DNA of 64,000 nt from Candidatus Gastranaerophilales bacterium (GTDB lineage Bacteria; Cyanobacteriota; Vampirovibrionia; Gastranaerophilales; Gastranaerophilaceae), in contig CALVEG010000004.1 in the NCBI GenBank assembly GCA_944326525.1, positions 96,481 to 160,480 of the forward strand, given 5' to 3'. Below the pieces are notes generated by a model that saw only the letters and a program-made list of their open reading frames with translations, was not told where the DNA came from and searched no databases. The number at the start of each line of letters is the position of its first letter. The first letter of the stretch is position 1. A program made the position numbers and the translations under genes. Positions 1 to 8,053 of the stretch are shown here, in pieces.

Positions 1-2
1 CA

Positions 3-128
3 AATTTCAATCCTGTTCCAATTATAATTCCGCTGCAAACATTACAAAATCTTTTAAAAACCAGCAGGGTGTGTCGTTTTGACGCACCAACAAATACTGA
101 TATTAAAAAAAATAAAAAAACGAATTGA
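3..128 (+). CDS. 3' end of a paralogue of the downstream toxin-like gene (5' end outside window)
   Basis: Frame 3 is open from the window edge to a TGA at 126-128 (about 41 residues). The first 53 bases match 1119-1171 of the next gene at 48 of 53 positions, with the last 30 identical, and encode the same NFNP and IIPLQTLQNL peptide. After this block the two copies diverge. The upstream copy ends about 25 residues later, without the tandem repeats and C-terminal motif of the intact gene. It is therefore the tail of a duplicated gene, probably truncated. Whether its upstream part is intact cannot be seen. Confidence 0.5.
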   Translation, partial: NFNPVPIIIPLQTLQNLLKTSRVCRFDAPTNTDIKKNKKTN

Positions 129-154
129 CAGAATTGCTACACAAATAGTATAAT
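125..154 (+). promoter_or_regulatory. Consensus sigma-70 promoter
   Basis: TTGACA at 125-130 and TATAAT at 149-154 are exact consensus hexamers with an 18-base spacer. They lie about 70 bases upstream of the 224 start codon. The -35 box overlaps the stop codon of the upstream partial gene. Confidence 0.8.
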
Positions 155-223
155 AAGAATGCGCCTTTAATAAATAGCAAATGTTGTCCTTATATTTAAA
201 TTCACAAAAAAAGGACAAATTAT

Positions 224-1609
224 ATGAAAAAAACAGAATCAAACAATTATGTAGAAACTATTTTAAAAAATGACAATTTAACAAAAAATCAAAAAGCAGA
301 AATTATTAACTTTATCTACAACAATTACAACAAAAAACTTGAAGAAGATTTAAGAAATTATCTAATTAAAATTTGGACAGGAGGGCTACTTGAAATTGGA
401 AGTGCTGCGTTACCTTTTGCGGGTGCGGGCAAAGCCGGAGGAATAGTAGGGCAAAAACTGCTTCAAAAATCAATAGGCAGAAAATTATCACAGGAAATAG
501 GTTCTGGAACAGCTTCGGGCTTAGCTTCAGGTGGAGTATTTGGCACAGGCAGAGGAATGATTGAGGATAAAAATCCTTTGATTACAGGATTACAGGATGC
601 ATTAATCGGACTTCTTACTGGAAGTTTCGCTGGCGGTGCCAGCGCCTATCTGGAAAAAGCCGTGCGGGCAAAATTGCTGGAAAACTCAAAACCTTTAAAC
701 AAACTTTCGCAAGCTCAAATTAAAAATCTTGTAAAACGAGGGAAAAACTACTACAAAGATTATTTAAGTGGTACATCTGTACCTTATCCTTTATTAGATA
801 AAATTTATTTTAGCAATTCCCAAGCAGGAGAAATAAGACCCCATAATATGAAAATGGTTCCGAAAATACCAGAACAAATTAGAAGTGCACAAGGACTAAA
901 ATACAGTAATGATAAACCTTGGAGAGAGGATGCAAATAATTTCTACAAATTATACAACACTTATAAAGGAAAAAACTATGAGTATGTAATAAGAAACAAT
1001 GCAAATAAAACTGGAAATAATTTTTATCAGATAAAAGAAGTGGACCCCAGTTCTGCATACTTGCACCACAACCAAGCGCTTGAACCGAGATCCAATAATA
1101 TTATAAATGATATTTCCGCAAATTTCAACCCTATTTCAACAATAATTCCGCTGCAAACATTACAAAATCTTCAAGAGAATGAACAACCGTCATTTTTACT
1201 TGAAGGTAGTGTTGATATAAATGTTGATAAATATGGTAATCATATCTTCACTCCGGAGGAAATCGCTCAGATGGATTCTGATGTATTCAGAGCGAATGAA
1301 AGCGCTATTATGAAACAGCTTCAGGCAGGGTTAATCGGACAGCAGATAAAGAATTTTGCAAACTTCACTAACCCGATTACCGGCGACAATAGAATTTTCT
1401 CACGAGAAGATATTGGCGCAATGTCGGGAGATGAATACTCTGCAAATGAATCTGCAATTATGGAACAGCTAAAAAGCATCGGAATCCCAACAGGTAATGA
1501 ACTTGAAGCTTCCTCGATTTTTGGAGGTGGAACGGTTTACGTAAGACCATACACACGCAGCGACGGCACCGAAGTAAAAGGCTATTGGAGAAGTTTACCT
1601 GCTTATTAA
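224..1609 (+). CDS. Putative toxin-like or phage-type protein with possible PBECR nuclease-like core
   Basis: This 461-residue protein is of unknown function. An AAGGA sequence about 7 bases upstream supports the start. Residues about 50-150 are glycine/alanine-rich and hydrophobic, like the membrane-interacting or pre-toxin stretches of polymorphic toxins. Residues about 185-280 have a KIYFS start, a RPHN segment and a later YEYVIRN strand, which resembles the phage Barnase-EndoU-Colicin-RelE-like (PBECR) nuclease superfamily; this is a weak pattern-based guess. Two tandem units follow (IF[TS]xEDI or EEI, then ANESAIMxQL), and the end carries VRPYTRSDGTEV, a tail seen in many phage-related proteins. 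A truncated paralogue lies upstream. Alternatives are a phage structural protein or a mobile-element cargo protein. Confidence 0.6.
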   Translation: MKKTESNNYVETILKNDNLTKNQKAEIINFIYNNYNKKLEEDLRNYLIKIWTGGLLEIGSAALPFAGAGKAGGIVGQKLLQKSIGRKLSQEIGSGTASGLASGGVFGTGRGMIEDKNPLITGLQDALIGLLTGSFAGGASAYLEKAVRAKLLENSKPLNKLSQAQIKNLVKRGKNYYKDYLSGTSVPYPLLDKIYFSNSQAGEIRPHNMKMVPKIPEQIRSAQGLKYSNDKPWREDANNFYKLYNTYKGKNYEYVIRNNANKTGNNFYQIKEVDPSSAYLHHNQALEPRSNNIINDISANFNPISTIIPLQTLQNLQENEQPSFLLEGSVDINVDKYGNHIFTPEEIAQMDSDVFRANESAIMKQLQAGLIGQQIKNFANFTNPITGDNRIFSREDIGAMSGDEYSANESAIMEQLKSIGIPTGNELEASSIFGGGTVYVRPYTRSDGTEVKGYWRSLPAY

Positions 1610-1623
1610 TCCCAAAATTTTCC

Positions 1624-1659
1624 AAAACAGGAGGTTTCAAATCAAATCTCCTGTTTTTT
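1624..1659 (+). terminator. Rho-independent terminator
   Basis: A 10-bp stem (AAAACAGGAG at 1624-1633 with CTCCTGTTTT at 1648-1657) is followed by T residues, just after the toxin-like gene. It overlaps the 3' end of the opposing small gene. Confidence 0.75.
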
Positions 1660-1894
1660 CAATCTTCTCTCTTGAATTAATTTCCATATAAATATCCTGA
1701 AGATAATAAAACAAATTGTCGTGCGTTTTTTCCAATTCCGCAAAAATAATTTCCGAAAGAATTAAAGCATTTGAGCATTCTTCACTATAATCCTGATTTG
1801 CATTAAGATAAGTGTTCAAAATAAAAACAAGCTGGCACAAAGATTTAAGATTACAACTTATCTTTTTAAGTTTTTCAAGATTAACATCTGGCAT
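1637..1894 (-). CDS. Hypothetical small protein
   Basis: This 85-residue, mostly helical, acidic protein has no recognised domain, signal peptide or membrane segment. An AGGTGA sequence about 5 bases before the ATG supports it as a real gene. It faces the toxin-like gene tail to tail, and its last codons sit in that gene's terminator. Its position beside a toxin-like gene and two XRE regulators makes an immunity or accessory role conceivable, but nothing in the sequence shows this. Confidence 0.6.
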   Translation of the reverse strand: MPDVNLEKLKKISCNLKSLCQLVFILNTYLNANQDYSEECSNALILSEIIFAELEKTHDNLFYYLQDIYMEINSREKIEKTGDLI

Positions 1895-1991
1895 AAAATT
1901 TCACCTATTCAATACATTTTGCATATAATAATATTCTTTATGCCTATTATTATATCTAGAAATAAAAATGTCAATACAATAGCATAAAGGT

Positions 1992-2216
1992 ATGAAAAAT
2001 AAAGAAATCAACATACAAATCGGGAACAACTTAAGAGCAGAGAGAAACCGCCGCAACCTTTCACAAGAAGAGCTTGCAGAAATGTCAGACCTTCAAAGAC
2101 AACACATTTCAAAAATCGAAAACGGTCAAATTGATGTACGAGTTTCAACATTGGTACCGATTTTAAAAGCTTTGGATATCAAATTTGAACAACTGTTTGA
2201 TGTTTCGGGGTTGTAA
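1992..2216 (+). CDS. XRE-family (Cro/C1-type) transcriptional regulator, copy 1
   Basis: This 74-residue protein is essentially one helix-turn-helix domain. Residues about 20-60 carry LSQEELAEMS and HISKIENGQ, the usual XRE helices 2-3, followed by LVPILKALDI. AAAGG lies just upstream of the ATG. It ends FEQLFDVSGL, almost the same tail as the next gene, so the pair arose by duplication. Small XRE proteins often serve as antitoxins or phage-type repressors; here the target is unknown. Confidence is high in the family and low in the role. Confidence 0.9.
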   Translation: MKNKEINIQIGNNLRAERNRRNLSQEELAEMSDLQRQHISKIENGQIDVRVSTLVPILKALDIKFEQLFDVSGL

Positions 2217-2318
2217 CTGCAAAAATATTTAATTTTTCAAAGTTCAACACAATAAAAATTTCGTCTTTAGCGTATATATTTATATCTATAGCATATAGAA
2301 TTATGTATGTCAATAGAA

Positions 2319-2324
2319 TAATAT
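2319..2324 (+). promoter_or_regulatory. -10 element adjacent to start (probable leaderless promoter)
   Basis: TAATAT lies 6 bases before the ATG of the second XRE gene, and no Shine-Dalgarno sequence is visible. The transcript would start at or next to the start codon. Confidence 0.45.
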
Positions 2325-2330
2325 ACACTT

Positions 2331-2552
2331 ATGGATAAAGAGAGCCTTATTACATTTGGTACAAATTTGTGTGCTGAAAGACACCGCAAAAAGCTTTCGC
2401 AAGAAGAACTTGCCGCAAAAGCAGGTTTGCAAATGCAGCAAATCAGCAAAATCGAAAATGGTAAAGCTGATTTTAAATTTACAACCTTGCTTAGATTAAT
2501 GAAAGCATTAAATGTTAAATTTGAACAACTGTTTGATGTTTCGGAGCTTTAA
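2331..2552 (+). CDS. XRE-family transcriptional regulator, copy 2
   Basis: This 73-residue helix-turn-helix protein is a close paralogue of the gene just upstream: LSQEELAAKAG, QQISKIENGK and a C-terminal FEQLFDVSEL. The two differ mainly at the N-terminus and in the recognition helix (QMQQISK versus QRQHISK), so they may bind related but distinct operators. There is no ribosome binding site; a TAATAT hexamer six bases upstream suggests a leaderless mRNA, unlike copy 1, which has a Shine-Dalgarno. This hints at different expression control. Confidence 0.9.
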   Translation: MDKESLITFGTNLCAERHRKKLSQEELAAKAGLQMQQISKIENGKADFKFTTLLRLMKALNVKFEQLFDVSEL

Positions 2553-2558
2553 CTTAGC

Positions 2559-2897
2559 CTATTCAACTTCCTGCACCCACTTTTTCGGGTCAAATTTTAA
2601 ATCGGTAACTTTAAGTTTCAAAGATTCCAAATAAGGCTTAAACTTAACAAGAAGCTGAGTTTTTTTAAGCATAAGTTCCTGCGCCACAATCCCGTTTTCG
2701 CAGGCAATAACCATAACCCCGCCCGAAAGCATTGAATAAGGTTTTGATTTTTGCGCAAACTTTGCCCCTGCAACTTTGTCCCAAAACTTGTATAAATTAT
2801 TTCTGGTAATCGCTTTTCTGATTTCTTTTTCTTCAAGCATTTTAGCGACAATGCTGTCCGTTCCGACAAAATCAGTATAAAGAACTTTTTTAACCAT
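2559..2897 (-). CDS. DUF721/DciA-family protein
   Basis: This 112-residue protein matches the DUF721 pattern: FWDKVAG near residue 38, a central GGVMVIAC strand, then AQELMLKKTQLL and a terminal VTDLKFDP. The best-known members (DciA) interact with and help load the replicative DnaB helicase in bacteria lacking DnaC. The length is normal for a minimal, KH-like domain. AGAGG precedes the ATG. It is convergent with the XRE pair and divergent from nrnA. The family call is good; the helicase-loading role is by homology. Confidence 0.75.
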   Translation of the reverse strand: MVKKVLYTDFVGTDSIVAKMLEEKEIRKAITRNNLYKFWDKVAGAKFAQKSKPYSMLSGGVMVIACENGIVAQELMLKKTQLLVKFKPYLESLKLKVTDLKFDPKKWVQEVE

Positions 2898-3024
2898 ACA
2901 GCCTCTGTTTAATTAAGCTTTACGGGAATTCGTTTTCATATCTGAAAACAGCCTAACCTAATCCCATATAATTCATCACATGTAAAATAATAATTGCAAT
3001 TTTTGTATCCGAATATTTTTATGA

Positions 3025-3030
3025 TATTAT
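3025..3030 (+). promoter_or_regulatory. Extended -10 element of a probable leaderless promoter
   Basis: TGA then TATTAT (an extended -10 form) ends 6 bases before the nrnA ATG at 3037. No Shine-Dalgarno is present. Confidence 0.5.
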
Positions 3031-3036
3031 TTTAAA

Positions 3037-4002
3037 ATGGAATTCTTACAACTAAATGATATCATAAAATCGTCAAAAAACATACTGATAATCTCACACA
3101 TCAACCCTGACGGGGACACATTAGGTTCAATCTGCGCTATGGCTGATGTGATAAAGGATAATTTTCATAAAGAATGCGATCTTTTATGTCCTTCAAGAGT
3201 TCCAAAGACTTACGAATTTCTGCATAATTCGGAAAAAATTAAAACGCTTGAAGAAATGGATTTTTCAAGGGAATACGACCTTGTAATCTGCGTGGACGAT
3301 GCTGCATTGGACAGAATAGGAGATGCTAAAACCTTGTTTGAAAAAGCGAAATGTACCGCAAATATTGACCACCATAAAACAAACAGAGGTTATGCGGACA
3401 TAAATATTATAAGAGCGGAAGCAAGTTCGACAGGAGAAGTTTTGTGCGAAATTTTTGAAGATTTAAAGCTTAAAGTATCAAAGGAAGCTGCTTCATCTTT
3501 ATATACGGCAATATTGACGGATACAGGCTCCTTCAGATTTGACAACACAACATCAGATTCATTAAAAGCCGCAGCACACCTTGTTAAAAAAGGCGCAAAT
3601 CCGTCATCAATTTATAAAAAAGTATACGAATCTTCCTCCAAAAATCATGTACTTTTCCAAGCATATTGCATAAGTAAAGCTGAATTTACGGATGAGGACA
3701 AAGTTGCCTATACAACGGTTTACAAAAAAGACATTGAAAAATTTAACGCGCCGGAAGATTGCACTGAAGGTTTGACAGAAAAATTGAGAGCGATAGTTAC
3801 AACAGAAGTGGCATTTGTAGCACGAGAGATAAGTTCATCTGTCAGCAAAATTTCGATGCGCAGCAAAACGGCAGATGTAGCGGAAATCTGTGCAGTATTT
3901 GGCGGCGGCGGCCACAAACTTGCCGCAGGATGTATGATTAAGGGAACAGTTAAAGAAGCTGTAAAGAAAATTCTTGATGAAATCAGAAAAAGAAAAATCT
4001 AA
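3037..4002 (+). CDS. nrnA: Bifunctional oligoribonuclease / pAp phosphatase, DHH family
   Basis: This 321-residue DHH/DHHA1 phosphoesterase degrades nano-RNA and dephosphorylates 3'-phosphoadenosine 5'-phosphate in the cytoplasm. Metal-binding motifs are visible: HINPDGD at 21-27, VDDAALD near 86 and the DHH triad at 111-113 (NIDHHKTN). ILTDTGSF follows mid-protein, and the DHHA1 substrate motif FGGGGHKLAAGC lies near 288-299. Length fits NrnA. A c-di-AMP or pApA phosphodiesterase of the same family is the main alternative. The next gene starts inside its last codons. Confidence 0.88.
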   Translation: MEFLQLNDIIKSSKNILIISHINPDGDTLGSICAMADVIKDNFHKECDLLCPSRVPKTYEFLHNSEKIKTLEEMDFSREYDLVICVDDAALDRIGDAKTLFEKAKCTANIDHHKTNRGYADINIIRAEASSTGEVLCEIFEDLKLKVSKEAASSLYTAILTDTGSFRFDNTTSDSLKAAAHLVKKGANPSSIYKKVYESSSKNHVLFQAYCISKAEFTDEDKVAYTTVYKKDIEKFNAPEDCTEGLTEKLRAIVTTEVAFVAREISSSVSKISMRSKTADVAEICAVFGGGGHKLAAGCMIKGTVKEAVKKILDEIRKRKI

Positions 4003-4903
4003 AAAAATATCTTTTCGCCCGATAGTAAGGGGTATAAAACGTCTGATAATCTCTGTTATAAAAAACGATTTTTTCGGAATGGCAGCAGAGATGGGCTTTT
4101 GGATGGTTATTGGGATTTTCCCTTTTATGCTGTTTTTGATGGCAGTTTTTGGATGGATGGGAAACAAATCCTATATGGATCCTGTATTGATATTTCTTTC
4201 AACAATAATGCCTGAGCAATCAATGGATTTAATCATAACTGTACTTTCAGAAGTCACAATATTTTCTCAAGGAAAACTTATGGCCACAATCGGCATTGTA
4301 GTTACACTTGTTTTGTCAACAAATGCTCTTGCTGTAGTTTTAAAGGGATTAAATCGAGCATATAAAGTGGAAGAAACCAGAAGTTTTATATATACAAGAA
4401 TTTTGTCATTAATGATGGTTTTTGTAAATAACATGGTTTTATTTTTAACGATAAACCTAATTGTATTCGGAAAAGTAATCATCAATTTTCTTGTAAGACA
4501 CCTGCATATGTCACAGAATCTTGCTGTGATGTTATTAACTTTAAGATGGCCGATAGCATTTTTAGCATTATATTTAATGGCATTTTTATGTTATTACATT
4601 TTGCCTGATTTAAGAGGGAATGACAAATTTAAACGAGCAAGCGCACTTCCCGGAACCTTCTTTTTCTGTTCATTCTGGCTTTTAGGTTCTTGGGGATTTT
4701 CAATATATGTAAACAACTTGAGAACATACAACATGGTTTACGGCACAATCGGAGCATTTGCTGTTTTAATGGTATGGCTTTATTACACATCAATTTTAAT
4801 ACTAATCGGCGGAGAAATAAATTCACAAATTTATAACAGGTTATCCGCAAAAGCCGAAGAAATACGAGCAGATTTTGAAAAACTTAAAAAGCCGGGGACT
4901 TAA
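3977..4903 (+). CDS. YihY/BrkB-family inner membrane protein
   Basis: This 308-residue polytopic membrane protein has about six hydrophobic segments. The family pattern is visible: a GMAAEMGFW stretch after a basic N-terminus, FPFMLFLMAVFGWMG, a central ALAVVLKGLNRAYKVEETR loop, and late YGTIGAFAVLMVWLYYTS followed by GGEIN. It was historically annotated as RNase BN, which is not its function; the role is unknown. The first ATG is at 3977; an in-frame TTG at 3974 is less likely. It overlaps the end of nrnA by 26 bases, so the two are probably co-transcribed and coupled. Confidence 0.85.
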   Translation: MKSEKEKSKKISFRPIVRGIKRLIISVIKNDFFGMAAEMGFWMVIGIFPFMLFLMAVFGWMGNKSYMDPVLIFLSTIMPEQSMDLIITVLSEVTIFSQGKLMATIGIVVTLVLSTNALAVVLKGLNRAYKVEETRSFIYTRILSLMMVFVNNMVLFLTINLIVFGKVIINFLVRHLHMSQNLAVMLLTLRWPIAFLALYLMAFLCYYILPDLRGNDKFKRASALPGTFFFCSFWLLGSWGFSIYVNNLRTYNMVYGTIGAFAVLMVWLYYTSILILIGGEINSQIYNRLSAKAEEIRADFEKLKKPGT

Positions 4904-4995
4904 AAAATCCTCCTATTCCCGTAATTTGCTTTATTTTTTTGTTTTTCGTAAAATAAGCTTGCAAGATTTTTTATTTTTAAATAAGGAGAAAAAAT

Positions 4996-6198
4996 ATGAA
5001 AAAATCTATTCATGATTTAGGAGACATCAAAGGAAAACGCGCATTAATCCGTGTTGATATCAACGTTCCTTTAGATGCAGACAAAAACGTAACAGATGAT
5101 ACAAGAATTCAGGCTATATTGCCGACCGTAAATTTCTTAAAAGATAAAGGTGCAAAAATTATATTAATGGCACACTTGGGCCGTCCGAAAGGCGAATGGA
5201 ACATGGAATTTTCACTTGAACCTGTAGCAAAATACTTATCAAAAGTATTAGGTGAAGATGTATTATTTGTTTCATCAAAAGTAGGCGAAGGTGCTGAAAA
5301 AGAATTGGAAAATCTAAAAGACGGACAGGTTGCATTGTTAGAAAACATTCGTTTCTACAAAGCAGAAGAAGCAAAAGATGATGATATGACATTTGCAGAA
5401 GAATTGGCAAAACTTGGTGATTTTTATGTAAACGATGCATTCGGTGCAGCACACAGAAATCACACATCAACAGCAAAATTGGCAAAAGTTCTAAAACCGG
5501 CAGTATCAGGCTTGTTGATGGAAAAAGAAATCAGATGTTTATCACAAGCATTAGACAACCCGACTCGTCCGTTCACAGCAGTTGTAGGCGGAGCAAAAGT
5601 TTCATCAAAAATCGGTGTTTTGGAAAACTTGCTTGACAAAGTAGACAACATGATTATCGGCGGCGGTATGGCTTACACATTTGTAAAAGCAAACGGCGGC
5701 AAAATCGGTAACTCAATTTGCGAAGATGATCAACTTGAAGTTGCAAAAGCAATCGAGAAAAAAGCAGCTGATAAAGGTGTAAAACTTGTAATGGCAACAG
5801 ATGTTCTTGCAACAGATGATTTTTCAGGCAACGGCACAAACAAATTCGTAAAAATCAACGAAATTCCGGACGGATTTGAAGGTGTAGACGCAGGCCCTGA
5901 TTCAAGAAAAGCATTTGCAGAAGTTTTGAAATCATCAAAAACAATTTTGATGAACGGTCCTGTTGGTGCATTTGAAAACCCGAAATTTGCAGAAGGAACA
6001 AAAGCAGTATTGGAAGCAATCGTAGAAGCAACAAAAAATGGTGCAACTTCTGTAATTGGCGGCGGCGACTCAGTTTCAGCAGCTAAAAAATTCTTCAAAG
6101 CAGAAGACTTCACTCACGTATCAACAGGCGGCGGAGCTTCTTTGGAATTCATCGAAGGAAAAGTTCTTCCTGGCGTTGCAGCGTTGGATGACAAGTAA
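4996..6198 (+). CDS. pgk: Phosphoglycerate kinase
   Basis: This 400-residue enzyme transfers the acyl phosphate of 1,3-bisphosphoglycerate to ADP in glycolysis. The N-terminal signature RVDINVPLD (19-27), HLGRPKG (60-66), ENIRFYKAEE, NDAFGAAHR and GGAKVSSKIG are present. The C-terminal nucleotide domain carries LMNGPVGAFE and the GGGDSVSA phosphate loop near 353. The length is normal. AAGGAG lies 8 bases before the ATG. It has its own terminator, so it is probably a single-gene unit, and its strongly biased codons suggest high expression. Confidence 0.97.
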   Translation: MKKSIHDLGDIKGKRALIRVDINVPLDADKNVTDDTRIQAILPTVNFLKDKGAKIILMAHLGRPKGEWNMEFSLEPVAKYLSKVLGEDVLFVSSKVGEGAEKELENLKDGQVALLENIRFYKAEEAKDDDMTFAEELAKLGDFYVNDAFGAAHRNHTSTAKLAKVLKPAVSGLLMEKEIRCLSQALDNPTRPFTAVVGGAKVSSKIGVLENLLDKVDNMIIGGGMAYTFVKANGGKIGNSICEDDQLEVAKAIEKKAADKGVKLVMATDVLATDDFSGNGTNKFVKINEIPDGFEGVDAGPDSRKAFAEVLKSSKTILMNGPVGAFENPKFAEGTKAVLEAIVEATKNGATSVIGGGDSVSAAKKFFKAEDFTHVSTGGGASLEFIEGKVLPGVAALDDK

Positions 6199-6220
6199 AC
6201 TAAAATTTACTAAAATTTTA

Positions 6221-6253
6221 AAAAAGCCTCTGAATGTTTCAGGGGCTTTTTTT
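6221..6253 (+). terminator. Rho-independent terminator of pgk
   Basis: AAAAAGCCTCTGAA pairs with TTCAGGGGCTTTTT around a TGT loop, with a T tract. Confidence 0.85.
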
Positions 6254-6265
6254 ATATTAATTTAA

Positions 6266-6610
6266 TTAGACTTCATATTGCTTATTTTGCATTTTTAATT
6301 GTTCAATTTTTTGTTCTCTTTGTGCAATAATTTGGTTTAAATCTTGTATATGAGTTTGGAGTCTGGCTTTTTTCTGTGGGTCTTGTGTTTGTTGAATATC
6401 CTTTTCCACATTTACGGCAGCTTTGCTTAATTCAACCAGAGCTGCGGTTTCAGCAAGAATTTCTGCCGATAATTGAGAACTTACACGGCTATTATCAATC
6501 GAAGGTATTTGAGAAACTTGAGGCATTTGCGCATTTTTAACAGGCGGTATCGTATAAGTCGGGGTAGAAAACGATTGAACTTGGGGCTGATAATAAGGTA
6601 CATTCATCAT
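6266..6610 (-). CDS. Hypothetical coiled-coil protein
   Basis: This 114-residue protein has a proline/glutamine-rich N-terminus (NVPYYQPQVQSF) and a long helical C-terminal half with heptad-like spacing (residues about 50-110), probably a coiled coil. AGGAG lies 11 bases before the double ATG at 6610/6607; the in-frame GTG at 6622 is too close to it. There is no signal peptide or known domain. It is convergent with pgk. It could be a scaffold or a small lineage-specific structural protein. Confidence 0.65.
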   Translation of the reverse strand: MMNVPYYQPQVQSFSTPTYTIPPVKNAQMPQVSQIPSIDNSRVSSQLSAEILAETAALVELSKAAVNVEKDIQQTQDPQKKARLQTHIQDLNQIIAQREQKIEQLKMQNKQYEV

Positions 6611-6752
6611 AATAAGACACACTCCTATTTTTTCACACTTACATATTTAAAAATTCTAAAACTTACAAATTGCATGTTTTAAAAAGAATATTGCAAAATG
6701 TTAAGCTCTGACATATAATCATGCTGTAAGATTTAGGAAAGGAGAGTTTAAT

Positions 6753-7961
6753 ATGTTTGAAAAGGATATTAACATTAACGATATCAAAGAAATCAGAACT
6801 CGTACCACGGTATATTTTGGAGTTGGTGCAATAAAAAAAATTGACGATATCGCAAAAGTTTTAAAAGACAAAGGAATAGACAAAGTAATCGTAATGTCCG
6901 GCAGAAACGCATACAAAGCAACAGGGGCATGGGATTATGTTGAAAAAGCCTTAAAAGATAATGGAATTGGTTACATAAATTACGATCAGGTAACCCCAAA
7001 CCCGACAACACACCACGTAAACGATGCTGCTAAAATGGCAAGAGAATTTGGAGCAAAAGCAGTCATTGCAATCGGCGGCGGATCTCCGACAGATGCAGGA
7101 AAATCGGTTGCAATATTACTTGAATACCCTGACAAAACAGCAAATGATATCTATGAATTTACATTCACACCTGATAAAGCAGCCCCGATTGTGTCAATCA
7201 ACTTAACACACGGAACAGGTACTGAAACAAACAGATTTGCGGTTGTAACAGTTCCAGAAAAAGACTTCAAACCTGCAATTGCTTATGATTGCATCTACCC
7301 GATGTTTGCAATTGATGACCCTCAATTGATGACAAAATTAAGTCCAAAACAAACAAGATACGTATCAATTGATGCCGTAAACCACGTAGTCGAAGCTGCA
7401 ACTTCAACAGTAATGTCACCATACAGCGTAACCCTTGCAAGAGAAGTAATCGCATTGGTTCACAAATATCTTCCAAAAGCAATCGAAAATCCGGAAGATT
7501 TGGAAGCTAGATATTACTTGGCTTATGCAGCAATGATGGGCGGAGTATGCTTTGATAATGGGCTTTTACACTACACCCACGCACTTGAGCACCCGCTAAG
7601 TGCCGTAAAACACGAATTATCACATGGTTTAGGACTTGCAATTTTGCTACCTGCAGTAATCAAAACTATGTACAAAGATAGAGCACACGTTTTAGCAGAA
7701 ATCTTGAAGCCGATTAATCCTGACTTGGAAGGTGATCCTTCAGAAGCATATCAAGCAGCAAAATCAGTTCAAGATTGGTTATTCTCAGTCGATGTAACCT
7801 CAAAACTTGAAGACGAAGGATTTACAGAAGCTGACGTTGAAAAATTGACAAACCTTGTTTATACAACACCGTCTTTAAGCGGTTTACTTGATATCGCACC
7901 ATCAGGAAACGGACGTGAAGTTGTAGAAACAATTTACAGAGAATCAATCAAACCTTTGTAA
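6753..7961 (+). CDS. Iron-containing alcohol dehydrogenase
   Basis: This 402-residue group III (Fe-ADH) enzyme interconverts aldehydes or ketones and alcohols with NAD(P)H, here probably for redox balance in fermentation. Visible are the dinucleotide motif GGGSPTDAGKS (108-118), THGTGTE, and the metal-binding stretch DAVNHVVEA plus HALEHPLSAVKHELSHG (about 275-292), with the expected Asp/His ligands. AAAGGAGAG precedes the ATG, and a strong terminator follows. Butanol dehydrogenase- or 1,3-propanediol dehydrogenase-like specificities cannot be separated from sequence alone. Confidence 0.93.
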   Translation: MFEKDININDIKEIRTRTTVYFGVGAIKKIDDIAKVLKDKGIDKVIVMSGRNAYKATGAWDYVEKALKDNGIGYINYDQVTPNPTTHHVNDAAKMAREFGAKAVIAIGGGSPTDAGKSVAILLEYPDKTANDIYEFTFTPDKAAPIVSINLTHGTGTETNRFAVVTVPEKDFKPAIAYDCIYPMFAIDDPQLMTKLSPKQTRYVSIDAVNHVVEAATSTVMSPYSVTLAREVIALVHKYLPKAIENPEDLEARYYLAYAAMMGGVCFDNGLLHYTHALEHPLSAVKHELSHGLGLAILLPAVIKTMYKDRAHVLAEILKPINPDLEGDPSEAYQAAKSVQDWLFSVDVTSKLEDEGFTEADVEKLTNLVYTTPSLSGLLDIAPSGNGREVVETIYRESIKPL

Positions 7962-7990
7962 ATAAGAGATAAAAGCTAAGATTAAATAAA

Positions 7991-8023
7991 GGCGCCGAGG
8001 CAAATTACCTCGGCGCCCATTTT
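7991..8023 (+). terminator. Rho-independent terminator
   Basis: A perfect 10-bp GC-rich stem, GGCGCCGAGG (7991-8000) with CCTCGGCGCC (8008-8017), is followed by a T-rich tail. It closes the alcohol dehydrogenase gene. Confidence 0.9.
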
Positions 8024-8053
8024 ATTTTCCTTCTTTAAATAAAAAATTTAACC

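Noticed and set aside
3974..3976. TTG start for the YihY-type gene
   Set aside because: The ATG at 3977 is directly next to it and more likely to be used.
5109..6113. Long open frames on the minus strand inside pgk
   Set aside because: They are shadows of the strongly codon-biased pgk gene, with no ribosome binding sites and low-complexity products.
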